NCBI GenBank assembly: GCA_002898915.1
Contig: BEHO01000056.1
Span: 1-7,002 of the forward strand
From: a bacterium HR12
Lineage (GTDB): Bacteria > Actinomycetota > UBA4738 > HRBIN12
Direction of reading: 5' to 3'
Length of the DNA: 7,002 nucleotides
Below are positions 1 to 5,970 of this stretch, in pieces (positions within the stretch are counted from its first letter, which is position 1; each line of letters starts with the position of its first letter). The notes beneath the pieces are model-generated. The model was not told the origin of the DNA and searched no databases. It was given only the letters and a program-made list of their open reading frames with translations. The position numbers were made by a program, and so were the translations under genes.

Positions 1-205
1 GGTGCTCGAGCTCGTCCTCCTCGAAGCGGAACGACTCGAGGAACGCGAGGCACGGCTCGAGGCCGGCCGCGACGAGGAAGCCCCGCCGGGGCGGGATCCG
101 GCGGATGAAGAGGGAGAACGTGGCGTCCGGGGTCATGCCGCGGCGGAGGTAGCTCGCCGCCATGTTCAGCTCGTACAGGTCGGTGAGGAGCGCCGAGGGC
201 GGCAT
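1..205 (-). CDS. pncB: Nicotinate phosphoribosyltransferase, N-terminal part (runs off left edge)
   Basis: Reading the minus strand from the ATG at 205-203 gives 68 uninterrupted codons to the window edge. The protein begins MPPSALLTDLYELNMAASYL and continues with RRGM, ATFSLFIRRIPPRRGFLVAAGLE and FLESFRF. The LLTDLYEL-MA-YLRRGM start followed by an ATFS-F-R-(I/L)P--RGFLVAAGLE block is characteristic of bacterial nicotinate phosphoribosyltransferase. From family knowledge, this cytosolic enzyme joins nicotinate to PRPP to make nicotinate mononucleotide, the entry step of the Preiss-Handler NAD salvage route. The start is fixed by the family N-terminus, which normally begins only a few residues before LLTDLYEL. 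No Shine-Dalgarno sequence precedes it, and a TANNNT hexamer ends 6 bases upstream, suggesting a leaderless mRNA. It is divergent from the hydrogenase operon, 127 bases away. The rest of the enzyme is outside the window. Confidence 0.9.
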   Translation of the reverse strand, partial: MPPSALLTDLYELNMAASYLRRGMTPDATFSLFIRRIPPRRGFLVAAGLEPCLAFLESFRFEEDELEH

Positions 206-211
206 GCCGAC

Positions 212-243
212 AGCGTACGCGCTCGGGCGGAGGGCCGTGGCAA
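212..243 (-). promoter_or_regulatory. Possible leaderless promoter of the nicotinate phosphoribosyltransferase gene
   Basis: On the minus strand the hexamer TACGCT (positions 217-212) matches a TANNNT -10 element. It is separated from the ATG at 205 by exactly six bases (GTCGGC), which would put the transcription start at or next to the A of the start codon. A TTGCCA hexamer (243-238) could be the -35 element, but the 20-base spacer is longer than the usual 16-18. The missing Shine-Dalgarno site supports a leaderless transcript. This is inference from spacing only. Confidence 0.35.
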
Positions 244-277
244 GATGCGGCCCGAGGTCCCTCGGACGGGCGGACCT
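232..277. promoter_or_regulatory. Cluster of overlapping inverted repeats in the divergent intergenic region (candidate operator)
   Basis: Three short perfect inverted repeats overlap here. GGGCCG (232-237) pairs with CGGCCC (248-253). CCGAGG (252-257) pairs with CCTCGG (260-265) across two bases. AGGTCC (255-260) pairs with GGACCT (272-277). They lie between the two divergent starts, where a shared regulator would bind. In such GC-rich DNA, six-base inverted repeats occur often by chance, and none matches a regulator site I recognise. In particular there is no TTGTGA-type Rex half-site. Treat it as a weak candidate. Confidence 0.2.
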
Positions 278-320
278 TGGCCCGTGGGTGCCGAGGCCGG
301 CGTCCGCGAGCGTTGGGGTG

Positions 321-325
321 GGAGG
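321..325 (+). promoter_or_regulatory. Ribosome binding site that decides the hydB start
   Basis: A perfect GGAGG lies 7 bases before the GTG at 333. The reading frame is open further upstream (to an ATG at 162), but that extension overlaps the divergent nicotinate phosphoribosyltransferase gene and is low-complexity Arg/Gly/Ala translation. The upstream ATG lacks comparable support, so GTG 333 is preferred. Confidence 0.75.
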
Positions 326-332
326 ACGGACC

Positions 333-1439
333 GTGTGGTACCTGGAGCGGGACGGCCTGGGACGGCTCATCGGGCTCCTCGCCGAGCGCGGGTACCGGGT
401 GATCGGCCCGACCGTGCGCGACGGCGCGGTCGTGCTGGATGAGGTCACCGGCCTCGCGGACCTGCCGGCCGGGGTCCGGGAGGTCCAGGGGCCGGGTCGG
501 TACCGGCTCGAGCGCACGGACGACGGCCGCCTCTTCGACTGGGCGCACGGGCCCGACGCCGGCAAGCGGTTCCTGTTCCCGCCGCGCGAGCGCCTGACCG
601 AGATCCGTCGGGGCCGCGAGGGGATGCGGGCGGAGCCCGCCCCCGAGGAGGACGATCGACCTCTCGCGCTGCTCGGTCTGCGCTCCTGCGACCTCCACGC
701 CATCGCCGTCCAGGACCGGGTGTTCCTCGAGCTCGACGAGCGGTACCGGCGGCGGCGCGAGCGGGCCGTCCTGATCGGCGTGAACTGCGCGGTGCCGGGG
801 TCCACGTGCTTCTGCGTCTCGATGGGCACCGGACCGCGGTGCACGGCCGGCTTCGACCTCGCCCTCACGGAGCTCGCCGAGGGGTTCGCGCTGGAGGTCG
901 GGAGCCGCCTCGGGGCCGAGCTGCGGGACGCCCTCGGGGTTCGGGCGGCGACCGACGGGGAGCGCGCGGAGGTGGAGGCGATCGCCCGGGCGGCCGCCGA
1001 GCGGATGGGGCGGAGCCTGGACGTGGCGGACATGCCGGGGCTCCTGTACCGCAACCGCGAGCACCCCCGCTGGGGGGACGTCGGGGCCCGGTGCCTGGCG
1101 TGCGCGAACTGCACGATGGTCTGCCCCACCTGCTTCTGCCACGACGTCGTGGACGACGTCTCGCTCTCGGGCGAGACGGCGACCCGCACGCGCGAGTGGG
1201 CGAGCTGCTTCAGCGCCGAGTACTCGTGGGCGGCCGGCGCCGTGGTGCGCGAGAGCCACGCGGCCCGGTACCTGCAATGGCTCACGCACAAGTTCGCGTC
1301 CTGGATCGACCAGTTCGGCGTCTCGGGGTGCGTCGGGTGCGGACGGTGCATCACTTGGTGCCCGGTGGGCATCGACGTGACCGAGGAGATCGCGGCGATC
1401 CGGGCCAGCGACGGGGCGGTGGAGGTGAGGACGGCGTGA
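333..1439 (+). CDS. hydB: Group 3b [NiFe] hydrogenase (sulfhydrogenase) beta subunit, 4Fe-4S electron-transfer protein
   Basis: This 368-residue cytosolic protein matches the usual length of HydB, the beta subunit of NAD(P)-linked group 3b hydrogenases. The N-terminal half has family blocks: KRFLFPPRE (78-86), LLGLRSCDLHAIAVQDRVF (113-131) and GVNCAVPGSTCFCVSMGTGP (149-168). The C-terminal half carries two ferredoxin-type [4Fe-4S] motifs: C254-x2-C257-x2-C260-x3-C264 and C333-x2-C336-x2-C339-x3-C343. C267 and C269 follow the first motif closely. By analogy with Pyrococcus sulfhydrogenase I, it relays electrons between the delta subunit and the flavin subunit HydG, and it has been linked to the S0/polysulfide-reducing side activity. 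The start is GTG 333 behind GGAGG. It is the first gene of the operon, and its TGA overlaps the GTG of hydG (GTGA, 1436-1439). There is no signal peptide or membrane segment. Confidence 0.9.
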   Translation: MWYLERDGLGRLIGLLAERGYRVIGPTVRDGAVVLDEVTGLADLPAGVREVQGPGRYRLERTDDGRLFDWAHGPDAGKRFLFPPRERLTEIRRGREGMRAEPAPEEDDRPLALLGLRSCDLHAIAVQDRVFLELDERYRRRRERAVLIGVNCAVPGSTCFCVSMGTGPRCTAGFDLALTELAEGFALEVGSRLGAELRDALGVRAATDGERAEVEAIARAAAERMGRSLDVADMPGLLYRNREHPRWGDVGARCLACANCTMVCPTCFCHDVVDDVSLSGETATRTREWASCFSAEYSWAAGAVVRESHAARYLQWLTHKFASWIDQFGVSGCVGCGRCITWCPVGIDVTEEIAAIRASDGAVEVRTA

Positions 1440-2308
1440 GCGCCACGGACCTCCGGGAGCGGGCCGCGCAGCCCGAGGGCCGTCCGATGCGGATCGCGGT
1501 GATCCAGCGCATCGTGCCGGAGACCCCCGAGTCCTCGACGTACTGGATGACCTGGCGCGGGAACGACGGCGAGGGCTACGCGTTCGAGGCCGGCCAGTTC
1601 AACATGCTCTACCTGTTCGGCGTGGGCGAGGTCGCGATCTCGATCTCCTCCAACCCGATGCACCCCCACCACCTCGGCCACACCGTCCGGCACGTGGGGC
1701 GGGTCACCAACGCGTTCCGGAACCTGCGGCCGGGGGACGAGGTCGGGGTCCGGGGCCCCTTCGGGAAGCCGTGGCCCCTGCACGAGGCGGAGGGCGGGGA
1801 CCTCGTCATCGTGGCCGGCGGGGTGGGGGTCTGCCCGGTGCGACCGGCCGTCGAGTCCGCGATGCGGCGCCGGGATCGGTACCGGCGGCTGATCCTCCTG
1901 CTCGGCGCACGGACCCCGGATCTGCTCCCCTACAAGGACCAGCTGGACGAGTGGGTGGCGCTGATGGAGCGCCTCGGCGTGGAGCTCCACCTCACGGTGG
2001 ACGAGCCGGTCGGCACCTGGCTGTACGACGTGGGGGTGGTGACGACGCTGTTCCCCAAGGCGCGGATCGAGCCGGCTCGGACGACGGCCTTCATGTGCGG
2101 GCCGGAGGTCATGATGCGGTTCGCGGGGCGCGGGTTGCTCGAGCTCGGCGTGCCTCCCGAGCGCATCTACCTCTCGATGGAGCGGCACATGGAGTGCGGG
2201 ATCGGTCTCTGCGGCCACTGCCAGCTCGGTCCGTACTTCGTGTGCACCGACGGACCGGTGTTCCGGTACGACGAGATCGCGCCGCTGATGGAGGTGGGGG
2301 AGCTGTGA
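1436..2308 (+). CDS. hydG: Group 3b [NiFe] hydrogenase gamma subunit, FAD/NAD(P)-binding with a 2Fe-2S cluster
   Basis: This 290-residue protein belongs to the ferredoxin-NADP reductase/dihydroorotate dehydrogenase electron-transfer superfamily. The FAD-binding barrel covers roughly residues 18-115, with an AISISSNP flavin motif (67-74) and the GRVTNAF...LRPGDEVGVRGPFG segment (88-110). The NAD(P)-binding Rossmann part covers about 120-245, with VIVAGGVGVCP (124-134) and FMCGPEVMMR (219-228). The C-terminal 2Fe-2S site is C254-x4-C259-x2-C262-x7-C270. By family knowledge it transfers electrons between the Fe-S chain and NAD(P). The GTG start at 1436 overlaps the hydB stop and follows GGAGGTGAGG (1421-1430). 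An in-frame ATG at 1487 (MRIAVIQRI) is an alternative start closer to conserved sequence. The cysteine in GGVGVCP, where many relatives have alanine, is a small oddity. The gene overlaps hydD by GTGA. Confidence 0.92.
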   Translation: MSATDLRERAAQPEGRPMRIAVIQRIVPETPESSTYWMTWRGNDGEGYAFEAGQFNMLYLFGVGEVAISISSNPMHPHHLGHTVRHVGRVTNAFRNLRPGDEVGVRGPFGKPWPLHEAEGGDLVIVAGGVGVCPVRPAVESAMRRRDRYRRLILLLGARTPDLLPYKDQLDEWVALMERLGVELHLTVDEPVGTWLYDVGVVTTLFPKARIEPARTTAFMCGPEVMMRFAGRGLLELGVPPERIYLSMERHMECGIGLCGHCQLGPYFVCTDGPVFRYDEIAPLMEVGEL

Positions 2309-3099
2309 CCGCGCCGACCAAGCCCCGCGTCGCGGTGTTCAAGATGGCGTCCTGCGACGGGTGCCAGCTCCAGATCCTGGACGCCGAGGACGCCCTCCTC
2401 GAGCTGGCGGGGGCGATCGAGATCGTGCACTTCGCCGAGGCCTCCTCGGACCTGCGGCCCGGTCCCTACGACATCACGCTCGTGGAGGGCTCGATCTCGA
2501 CGCCCGAGCAGGAGGCCCAGATCCGCGAGATCCGGGAGGCCTCCAAGGTCCTCATCACGATCGGCGCGTGCGCGACGGCCGGGGGGATCCAGGCGCTCCG
2601 GAACGCGACCGGCCGGCTCGAGGAGTTCGTGCGCACGGTCTACCCGACCCCGGCGTACGTGCGCTCCCTGGAGGACTCGCGCCCCGTGGCCGACTACGTC
2701 CCCGTGGACCTCGAGCTCACCGGGTGTCCGATCGATCGAGGCGAGCTCCTGCGCGCCATCGCCAGCCTGCTCGCGGGGGCGCGACCGCGGGTCTCGACCT
2801 CGCCGGTCTGCGTGGAGTGCAAGCGTCGGGGCACGGTGTGCGTCGTGGTGGCCAGGGGGGAGCCGTGCCTCGGGCCGGTGACGCGCACGGGCTGCGGGGC
2901 GATCTGCCCGAGGTTCGGCCGCGGCTGCTACGGGTGCTTCGGGCCCGCGCAGGCGCCGGGCAACGCGGAGGCCCTCGGCCGACGGTTCATCGAGCTCGGG
3001 CTGCGACCGAAGGAGGCCGCGGACCGGTTCCGGTTCATCACGGGGTGGGCCCCGGCCTTCCGCGAGGCCGCGGCCCGGTTGGAGGAGGTCGAGCGATGA
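2305..3099 (+). CDS. hydD: Group 3b [NiFe] hydrogenase small subunit (delta)
   Basis: This 264-residue small subunit passes electrons from the NiFe site to HydB. The proximal-cluster ligands are visible as C17 and C20 (SCDGCQ), C89 (GACAT) and C141 (GCPID). A C-terminal cysteine-rich part provides two further clusters: C169-x2-C172-x6-C179-x8-C188, then C197-x3-C201-x6-C208-x2-C211 (ending GCYGCFGP). This layout of three clusters with a short N-terminus is typical of cytosolic group 3 small subunits. The protein starts almost directly with the KPRVAVFKMASCDGC block, with no twin-arginine signal, so the enzyme should stay in the cytoplasm. The GTG start at 2305 overlaps the hydG TGA and is preceded by GGAGG at 2290-2294. 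An ATGA overlap leads into hydA. Confidence 0.93.
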   Translation: MTAPTKPRVAVFKMASCDGCQLQILDAEDALLELAGAIEIVHFAEASSDLRPGPYDITLVEGSISTPEQEAQIREIREASKVLITIGACATAGGIQALRNATGRLEEFVRTVYPTPAYVRSLEDSRPVADYVPVDLELTGCPIDRGELLRAIASLLAGARPRVSTSPVCVECKRRGTVCVVVARGEPCLGPVTRTGCGAICPRFGRGCYGCFGPAQAPGNAEALGRRFIELGLRPKEAADRFRFITGWAPAFREAAARLEEVER

Positions 3100-4388
3100 C
3101 GCACCGACGGGTCGAGGTCCCGGTCATCGCCCGCGTCGAGGGCGAGGGTGCCCTCCACATCACGGCCCGGGACCACGAGATCGTGGATCTCCGGCTCGAG
3201 ATCTACGAGCCCCCCCGCTTCTTCGAGGCCTTCCTCCGCGGGCGCGCCTACCACGAGGTGCCGGACATCGTCCCCCGCATCTGCGGTATCTGCCCCGTGG
3301 CCTACCAGATGAGCGCCATCCACGGGTTCGAGGAGCTCTTCGACGTGCGGGTGCCGGAGGGCGTGCGGGAGCTCCGCCGCCTCCTGTACTGCGGGGAGTG
3401 GATCGAGAGCCACGTGCTCCACGTGTTCCTCCTCGCCGCCCCCGACTTCCTCGGCTACCACAGCGCGATCGAGATGGCCAAGGATCACCCCGACCTGGTG
3501 AGGACCGCCATCGCCATCAAGCGCGTCGGCAACGACGTGATGGAGCTGATCGGGGGGCGCGAGATCCATCCGGTCTCGCCGCGCGTCGGCGGGTTCTCCC
3601 GGGCGCCGAGGCGCCGCGAGCTCGAGGCGCTCCTGCCTCGCCTGGAGCAGGCGCTCGAGCGGATGCCGGGTATCGCCGACCTCGTGGGCTCCCTCGAGCG
3701 ACCCTCGCTCCCGCGGCGTGCCGAGCTCGTGGCCATGGTCCACCCCGAGGAGTACCCCATGAACGAGGGGACGATGGCCTCGACGGAGGGGCGGCGGTGG
3801 ACCTTCGCGGAGTACGAGACGGTCACGCGGGAGCTCCACGTCGAGCACTCGAACGCGCTCCACTCGGTGATCGCCGAGACCGGCACGCCCTACCACACCG
3901 GGCCGCTCGCGCGGCTGAACCTGAACGCGGACCACCTCACCCCGGTGGCGCGCGAGTGCCTGCGCCGCGCGGGGCTCTCGCTCCCGGACCTCGACCCCTT
4001 CTCCTCCATGGCGGCGCGCGTGGTGGAGACGGCCCTCGCGATCGAGGAGGCGATCCGCCTGATCCGGGCCTACGAGCCCCCCGACCCTCCGATGGCGGAG
4101 GTGGTGCCGCGCGCCGGCCGCGCGACGTGGGCGACCGAGGCCCCCCGCGGGACGCTGTACCACCGCTACGACGTGGCCGAGGACGGCACGATCCTGGAGG
4201 CGAAGATCGTGCCGCCGACCTCGCAGAACCTCCGCCACATGGAGGAGGACCTGCGCACGTTCGTCCCGGGCGTGCTCGATCGGTCCGACGAGGAGCTCAC
4301 GCGCCTGTGCGAGATGGTGGTCCGCAACTACGACCCGTGCATCTCGTGCGCGACCCACTTCCTCCGGCTCGACCTGCGACGGCTGTGA
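3096..4388 (+). CDS. hydA: Group 3b [NiFe] hydrogenase large catalytic subunit (alpha)
   Basis: This 430-residue large subunit holds the NiFe(CN)2CO active site, catalysing reversible H2 oxidation coupled to NAD(P). The four metal-binding cysteines are in RICGICPV (C63, C66) and DPCISCATH (C415, C418, H421). An early RVEGEG motif (13-18) contains the conserved glutamate. Other family blocks are HTGPLARLNLN (267-277), TEAPRGTLYHRYDV (347-360) and IVPPTSQN (371-378). The length matches Pyrococcus HydA closely. A 9-residue tail (FLRLDLRRL) follows H421 and is the expected substrate of the maturation protease encoded next. The ATG at 3096 overlaps the hydD TGA, with GGAGGAGG at 3081-3088 as the Shine-Dalgarno site. 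It is the only ATG start among the five genes of this operon. No residue essential for the active site appears to be missing. Confidence 0.95.
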   Translation: MTHRRVEVPVIARVEGEGALHITARDHEIVDLRLEIYEPPRFFEAFLRGRAYHEVPDIVPRICGICPVAYQMSAIHGFEELFDVRVPEGVRELRRLLYCGEWIESHVLHVFLLAAPDFLGYHSAIEMAKDHPDLVRTAIAIKRVGNDVMELIGGREIHPVSPRVGGFSRAPRRRELEALLPRLEQALERMPGIADLVGSLERPSLPRRAELVAMVHPEEYPMNEGTMASTEGRRWTFAEYETVTRELHVEHSNALHSVIAETGTPYHTGPLARLNLNADHLTPVARECLRRAGLSLPDLDPFSSMAARVVETALAIEEAIRLIRAYEPPDPPMAEVVPRAGRATWATEAPRGTLYHRYDVAEDGTILEAKIVPPTSQNLRHMEEDLRTFVPGVLDRSDEELTRLCEMVVRNYDPCISCATHFLRLDLRRL

Positions 4389-4849
4389 GGCGGGTCCGGG
4401 TCGTCGGGGTCGGCTCCGCCCTCGGCGACGACGCGGCTGGCGTGCTCGCCGTGCGCGCGGCCCGGGCCGAGCTCGAGCGCCTCGGCGTCGACGTCCGCGA
4501 GGTCGGCGCCGGCGCCCATCTCCTCGACCTGCTCGAAGGCCCGGACGTCGTGATCGTGGTGGACGCGGTGTGGGTGCAGGGGATGGAGCCGGGCGAGATC
4601 GTGCGCGTCGAGGCCGGGCCCCACGGCCTGCCCGCCGAGCTGCGGACCTCGCTCTCGTCGCACGGTGTCGGGGTGAGCGAGGCCGTGGCCCTCGCGAGCG
4701 CGATGCCCGACCCGCCTCGGGTCATCCTCCTGGGCGTCGCCCTCGCGGAGGGCCGAGGGGGGGTCCGGCCGAGCGCCCGGGTCCTCGGGTCGGTGCCCGA
4801 GCTCGCCGCTCGGGTCCTCGCGGAGGCCGCCGCCCTCTCGAGAGGCTAG
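4385..4849 (+). CDS. Hydrogenase maturation protease (HyaD/HybD/HycI family, peptidase M52)
   Basis: This 154-residue protein has the size and fold pattern of the nickel-dependent endopeptidases that trim the C-terminus of [NiFe] large subunits. It opens with a beta strand and a GVGSALGDDAAG loop (8-19), the counterpart of the family GxGNxLxxD(E/D)xxG motif, so D16 is the likely first metal ligand. D60 (VIVVDAV) and H93 (SSHGVGVSEAVALA) match Asp62 and His93 of E. coli HybD, the nickel-sensing ligands. The glycine-rich loop is one residue shorter than in HybD and has Ser in place of Asn, a form also found in other branches of the family. The GTG at 4385 overlaps the hydA TGA (GTGA). Being last in the operon, it almost certainly processes HydA. 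I cannot tell which named protease subgroup it belongs to, so I give no symbol. Confidence 0.88.
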   Translation: MRRVRVVGVGSALGDDAAGVLAVRAARAELERLGVDVREVGAGAHLLDLLEGPDVVIVVDAVWVQGMEPGEIVRVEAGPHGLPAELRTSLSSHGVGVSEAVALASAMPDPPRVILLGVALAEGRGGVRPSARVLGSVPELAARVLAEAAALSRG

Positions 4850-4874
4850 GTTGCGCTACCGAGGCAACGCTAGG

Positions 4875-4901
4875 GCCGGTCCCCGGCGATCCGGGACCGG
4901 C
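4875..4901 (+). terminator. Strong hairpin downstream of the protease gene, possible terminator or attenuator
   Basis: GCCGGTCCC (4875-4883) pairs perfectly with GGGACCGGC (4893-4901), giving nine base pairs. Two more G-C pairs (4885-4892 and 4886-4891) can form if C4884 is bulged, leaving a CGAT loop. It starts 25 bases after the protease stop codon. No T-run follows, so it is not a canonical intrinsic terminator. High-GC bacteria often use hairpins of this kind, and it could also limit read-through or protect the 3' end of the hydrogenase mRNA. Confidence 0.5.
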
Positions 4902-4953
4902 AGCGGATATCGGCGTCCTCCGCGGCTGTCAGGCTCTCGGTGGAAGATCGTTC

Positions 4954-4959
4954 GGAGAG
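4954..4959 (+). promoter_or_regulatory. Ribosome binding site of the HybA-like gene
   Basis: GGAGAG lies 6 bases before the ATG at 4966. The reading frame is open far upstream inside the protease gene, so this site, together with the twin-arginine signal just after the ATG, fixes the start at 4966. Confidence 0.7.
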
Positions 4960-4965
4960 CCAGCC

Positions 4966-5970
4966 ATGGAGCCGAAGGAACGCTCCCCGAGAGCCCCTCG
5001 GTCGACCGTCCGTCCGGACCCGCCCCAGGCGTCGATCGGGCGGCGGAGGTTCCTCATCGGGGCGACGGTCACGGTCGGCGCCGCGGGGGTCGTCGCGGGA
5101 GCCCAGGTGGCGCGCGCGGGTGGCCCGGTCGAGGATCCGGAGTCCCTCGCCCGCCGGCACGCCGACGATCCCGCGATGCTGATCGACCTGACCCGTTGCG
5201 TCGGGTGCGGACGGTGCGTCCGCGCCTGCAAGGTCGAGGGCGGCCTCGGGTGGCGGGCCGACCAGCCGGCGCTGGGGCCCGACGCGGAGCTCGCCTCCAC
5301 GAACCGGTCCATCGTCCGCGCCCGAACGGTGGAGACGGAGGTGGAGACCCCCCTCGGGGCTCGGCGGCGGCTCGCGGTCCGCTACGCGAAGGTCCAGTGC
5401 ATGCACTGCCTCGAGCCGGCGTGCGCGTCCGCCTGCTTCATGCGGGCGCTCCGCAAGAGCGACGCGGGGCCCGTCGTCTACGACGCGGACCGCTGCATCG
5501 TGTGTCGGTACTGCCTCGTGTCCTGCCCCTTCGGCATCCCCACGTTCGACTGGGACGCGACCTTCGGCCGGGTCGAGAAGTGCGACCTGTGCGCGGGCCG
5601 GCTCGCCCGCGGTGACCCGCCGGCCTGCGCCGAGGCCTGTCCGCAGGGGGCGATCGCGTTCGGCCGTCGTGCCGACCTCCTCGTCGAGGCCTGGCGCCGT
5701 ATCGGGGAGGACGCCCGGTACGTCCACCACGTGTACGGGGAGTACGAGGCCGGGGGAACCTCGGTCCTGTACGTCTCGGATGTGCCGTTCGAGGCGCCCG
5801 GGTTCCGCACGTCCCTCCCGGCCGAACCCCTGCCCGGTTCCACGTGGGCCGTCACCCGGATGATCCCCTCCACCGCGGCGGGCGTCCTCACCGGTCTCAC
5901 GCTGCTGTACCTGCGGCGGCGTCGGTACCTCGAGCGCGAGCGGGCCGAGCGGGAGGAGGCGGGCCCATGA
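4966..5970 (+). CDS. hybA: HybA-like periplasmic 4x[4Fe-4S] electron-transfer protein with Tat signal and C-terminal membrane anchor
   Basis: The protein has 334 residues. A twin-arginine signal, GRRRFLI (25-31), is followed by a hydrophobic stretch (to about 48) and a possible ARA cleavage site (49-51), so the folded protein should be exported by Tat. The long Pro/Arg-rich n-region (about 25 residues) is compatible with Tat signals. Sixteen cysteines form four [4Fe-4S] sets: C78/81/84/88, C145/148/153/157, C177/180/183/187 and C206/209/221/225. This is the DmsB/HybA/NrfC ferredoxin pattern. Near the C-terminus one hydrophobic helix (about 299-316) followed by RRRR matches the tail anchor of HybA. 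From family knowledge, HybA carries electrons between a periplasmic catalytic subunit and the quinone-reactive membrane protein HybB, encoded next with a 4-base ATGA overlap. No group 1 hydrogenase subunit is visible in the window, so the partner is unknown. HybA is the best match, with other DmsB-type subunits possible. Confidence 0.82.
   Translation: MEPKERSPRAPRSTVRPDPPQASIGRRRFLIGATVTVGAAGVVAGAQVARAGGPVEDPESLARRHADDPAMLIDLTRCVGCGRCVRACKVEGGLGWRADQPALGPDAELASTNRSIVRARTVETEVETPLGARRRLAVRYAKVQCMHCLEPACASACFMRALRKSDAGPVVYDADRCIVCRYCLVSCPFGIPTFDWDATFGRVEKCDLCAGRLARGDPPACAEACPQGAIAFGRRADLLVEAWRRIGEDARYVHHVYGEYEAGGTSVLYVSDVPFEAPGFRTSLPAEPLPGSTWAVTRMIPSTAAGVLTGLTLLYLRRRRYLERERAEREEAGP

Larger units (their letters stand above)
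4850..4965. other. Intergenic region between the hydrogenase operon and the HybA-like gene
   Basis: This 116-base gap is the only sizeable break on the plus strand. It holds a strong hairpin (4875-4901) and the Shine-Dalgarno site GGAGAG (4954-4959). A small inverted repeat, GTTGC (4850-4854) with GCAAC (4864-4868), directly follows the protease stop. I see no convincing -35/-10 pair. The HybA-like gene may therefore have its own weak promoter here, or depend on read-through past the hairpin. Confidence 0.6.

Noticed and set aside
162..332. N-terminal extension of hydB from the ATG at 162
   Set aside because: It overlaps the divergent nicotinate phosphoribosyltransferase gene, is not similar to HydB family N-termini, and is replaced by a GTG at 333 with an ideal GGAGG site.
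206..332. A Rex-type redox repressor site (TTGTGA-N-TCACAA) upstream of the NAD(P)-linked hydrogenase
   Set aside because: I looked for it because of the NAD(P) link, but no such half-site is present in the intergenic region.
2..442. Plus-strand open frame covering the left edge
   Set aside because: It is antisense to the recognised minus-strand gene and overlaps hydB in another frame. The translation is Arg/Glu/Gly-rich low-complexity sequence without a domain.
2928..4358. Long minus-strand open frame (476 codons) antisense to hydA
   Set aside because: It lies opposite a clearly recognised NiFe large subunit. Its translation is rich in Arg, His, Gly and Ala with no recognisable domain, as expected for a shadow frame in GC-rich coding DNA.
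4870..5730. Minus-strand open frame (286 codons) opposite the HybA-like gene
   Set aside because: It is antisense to a protein with four intact ferredoxin cysteine sets, and has no motif or ribosome binding site of its own that I can see.
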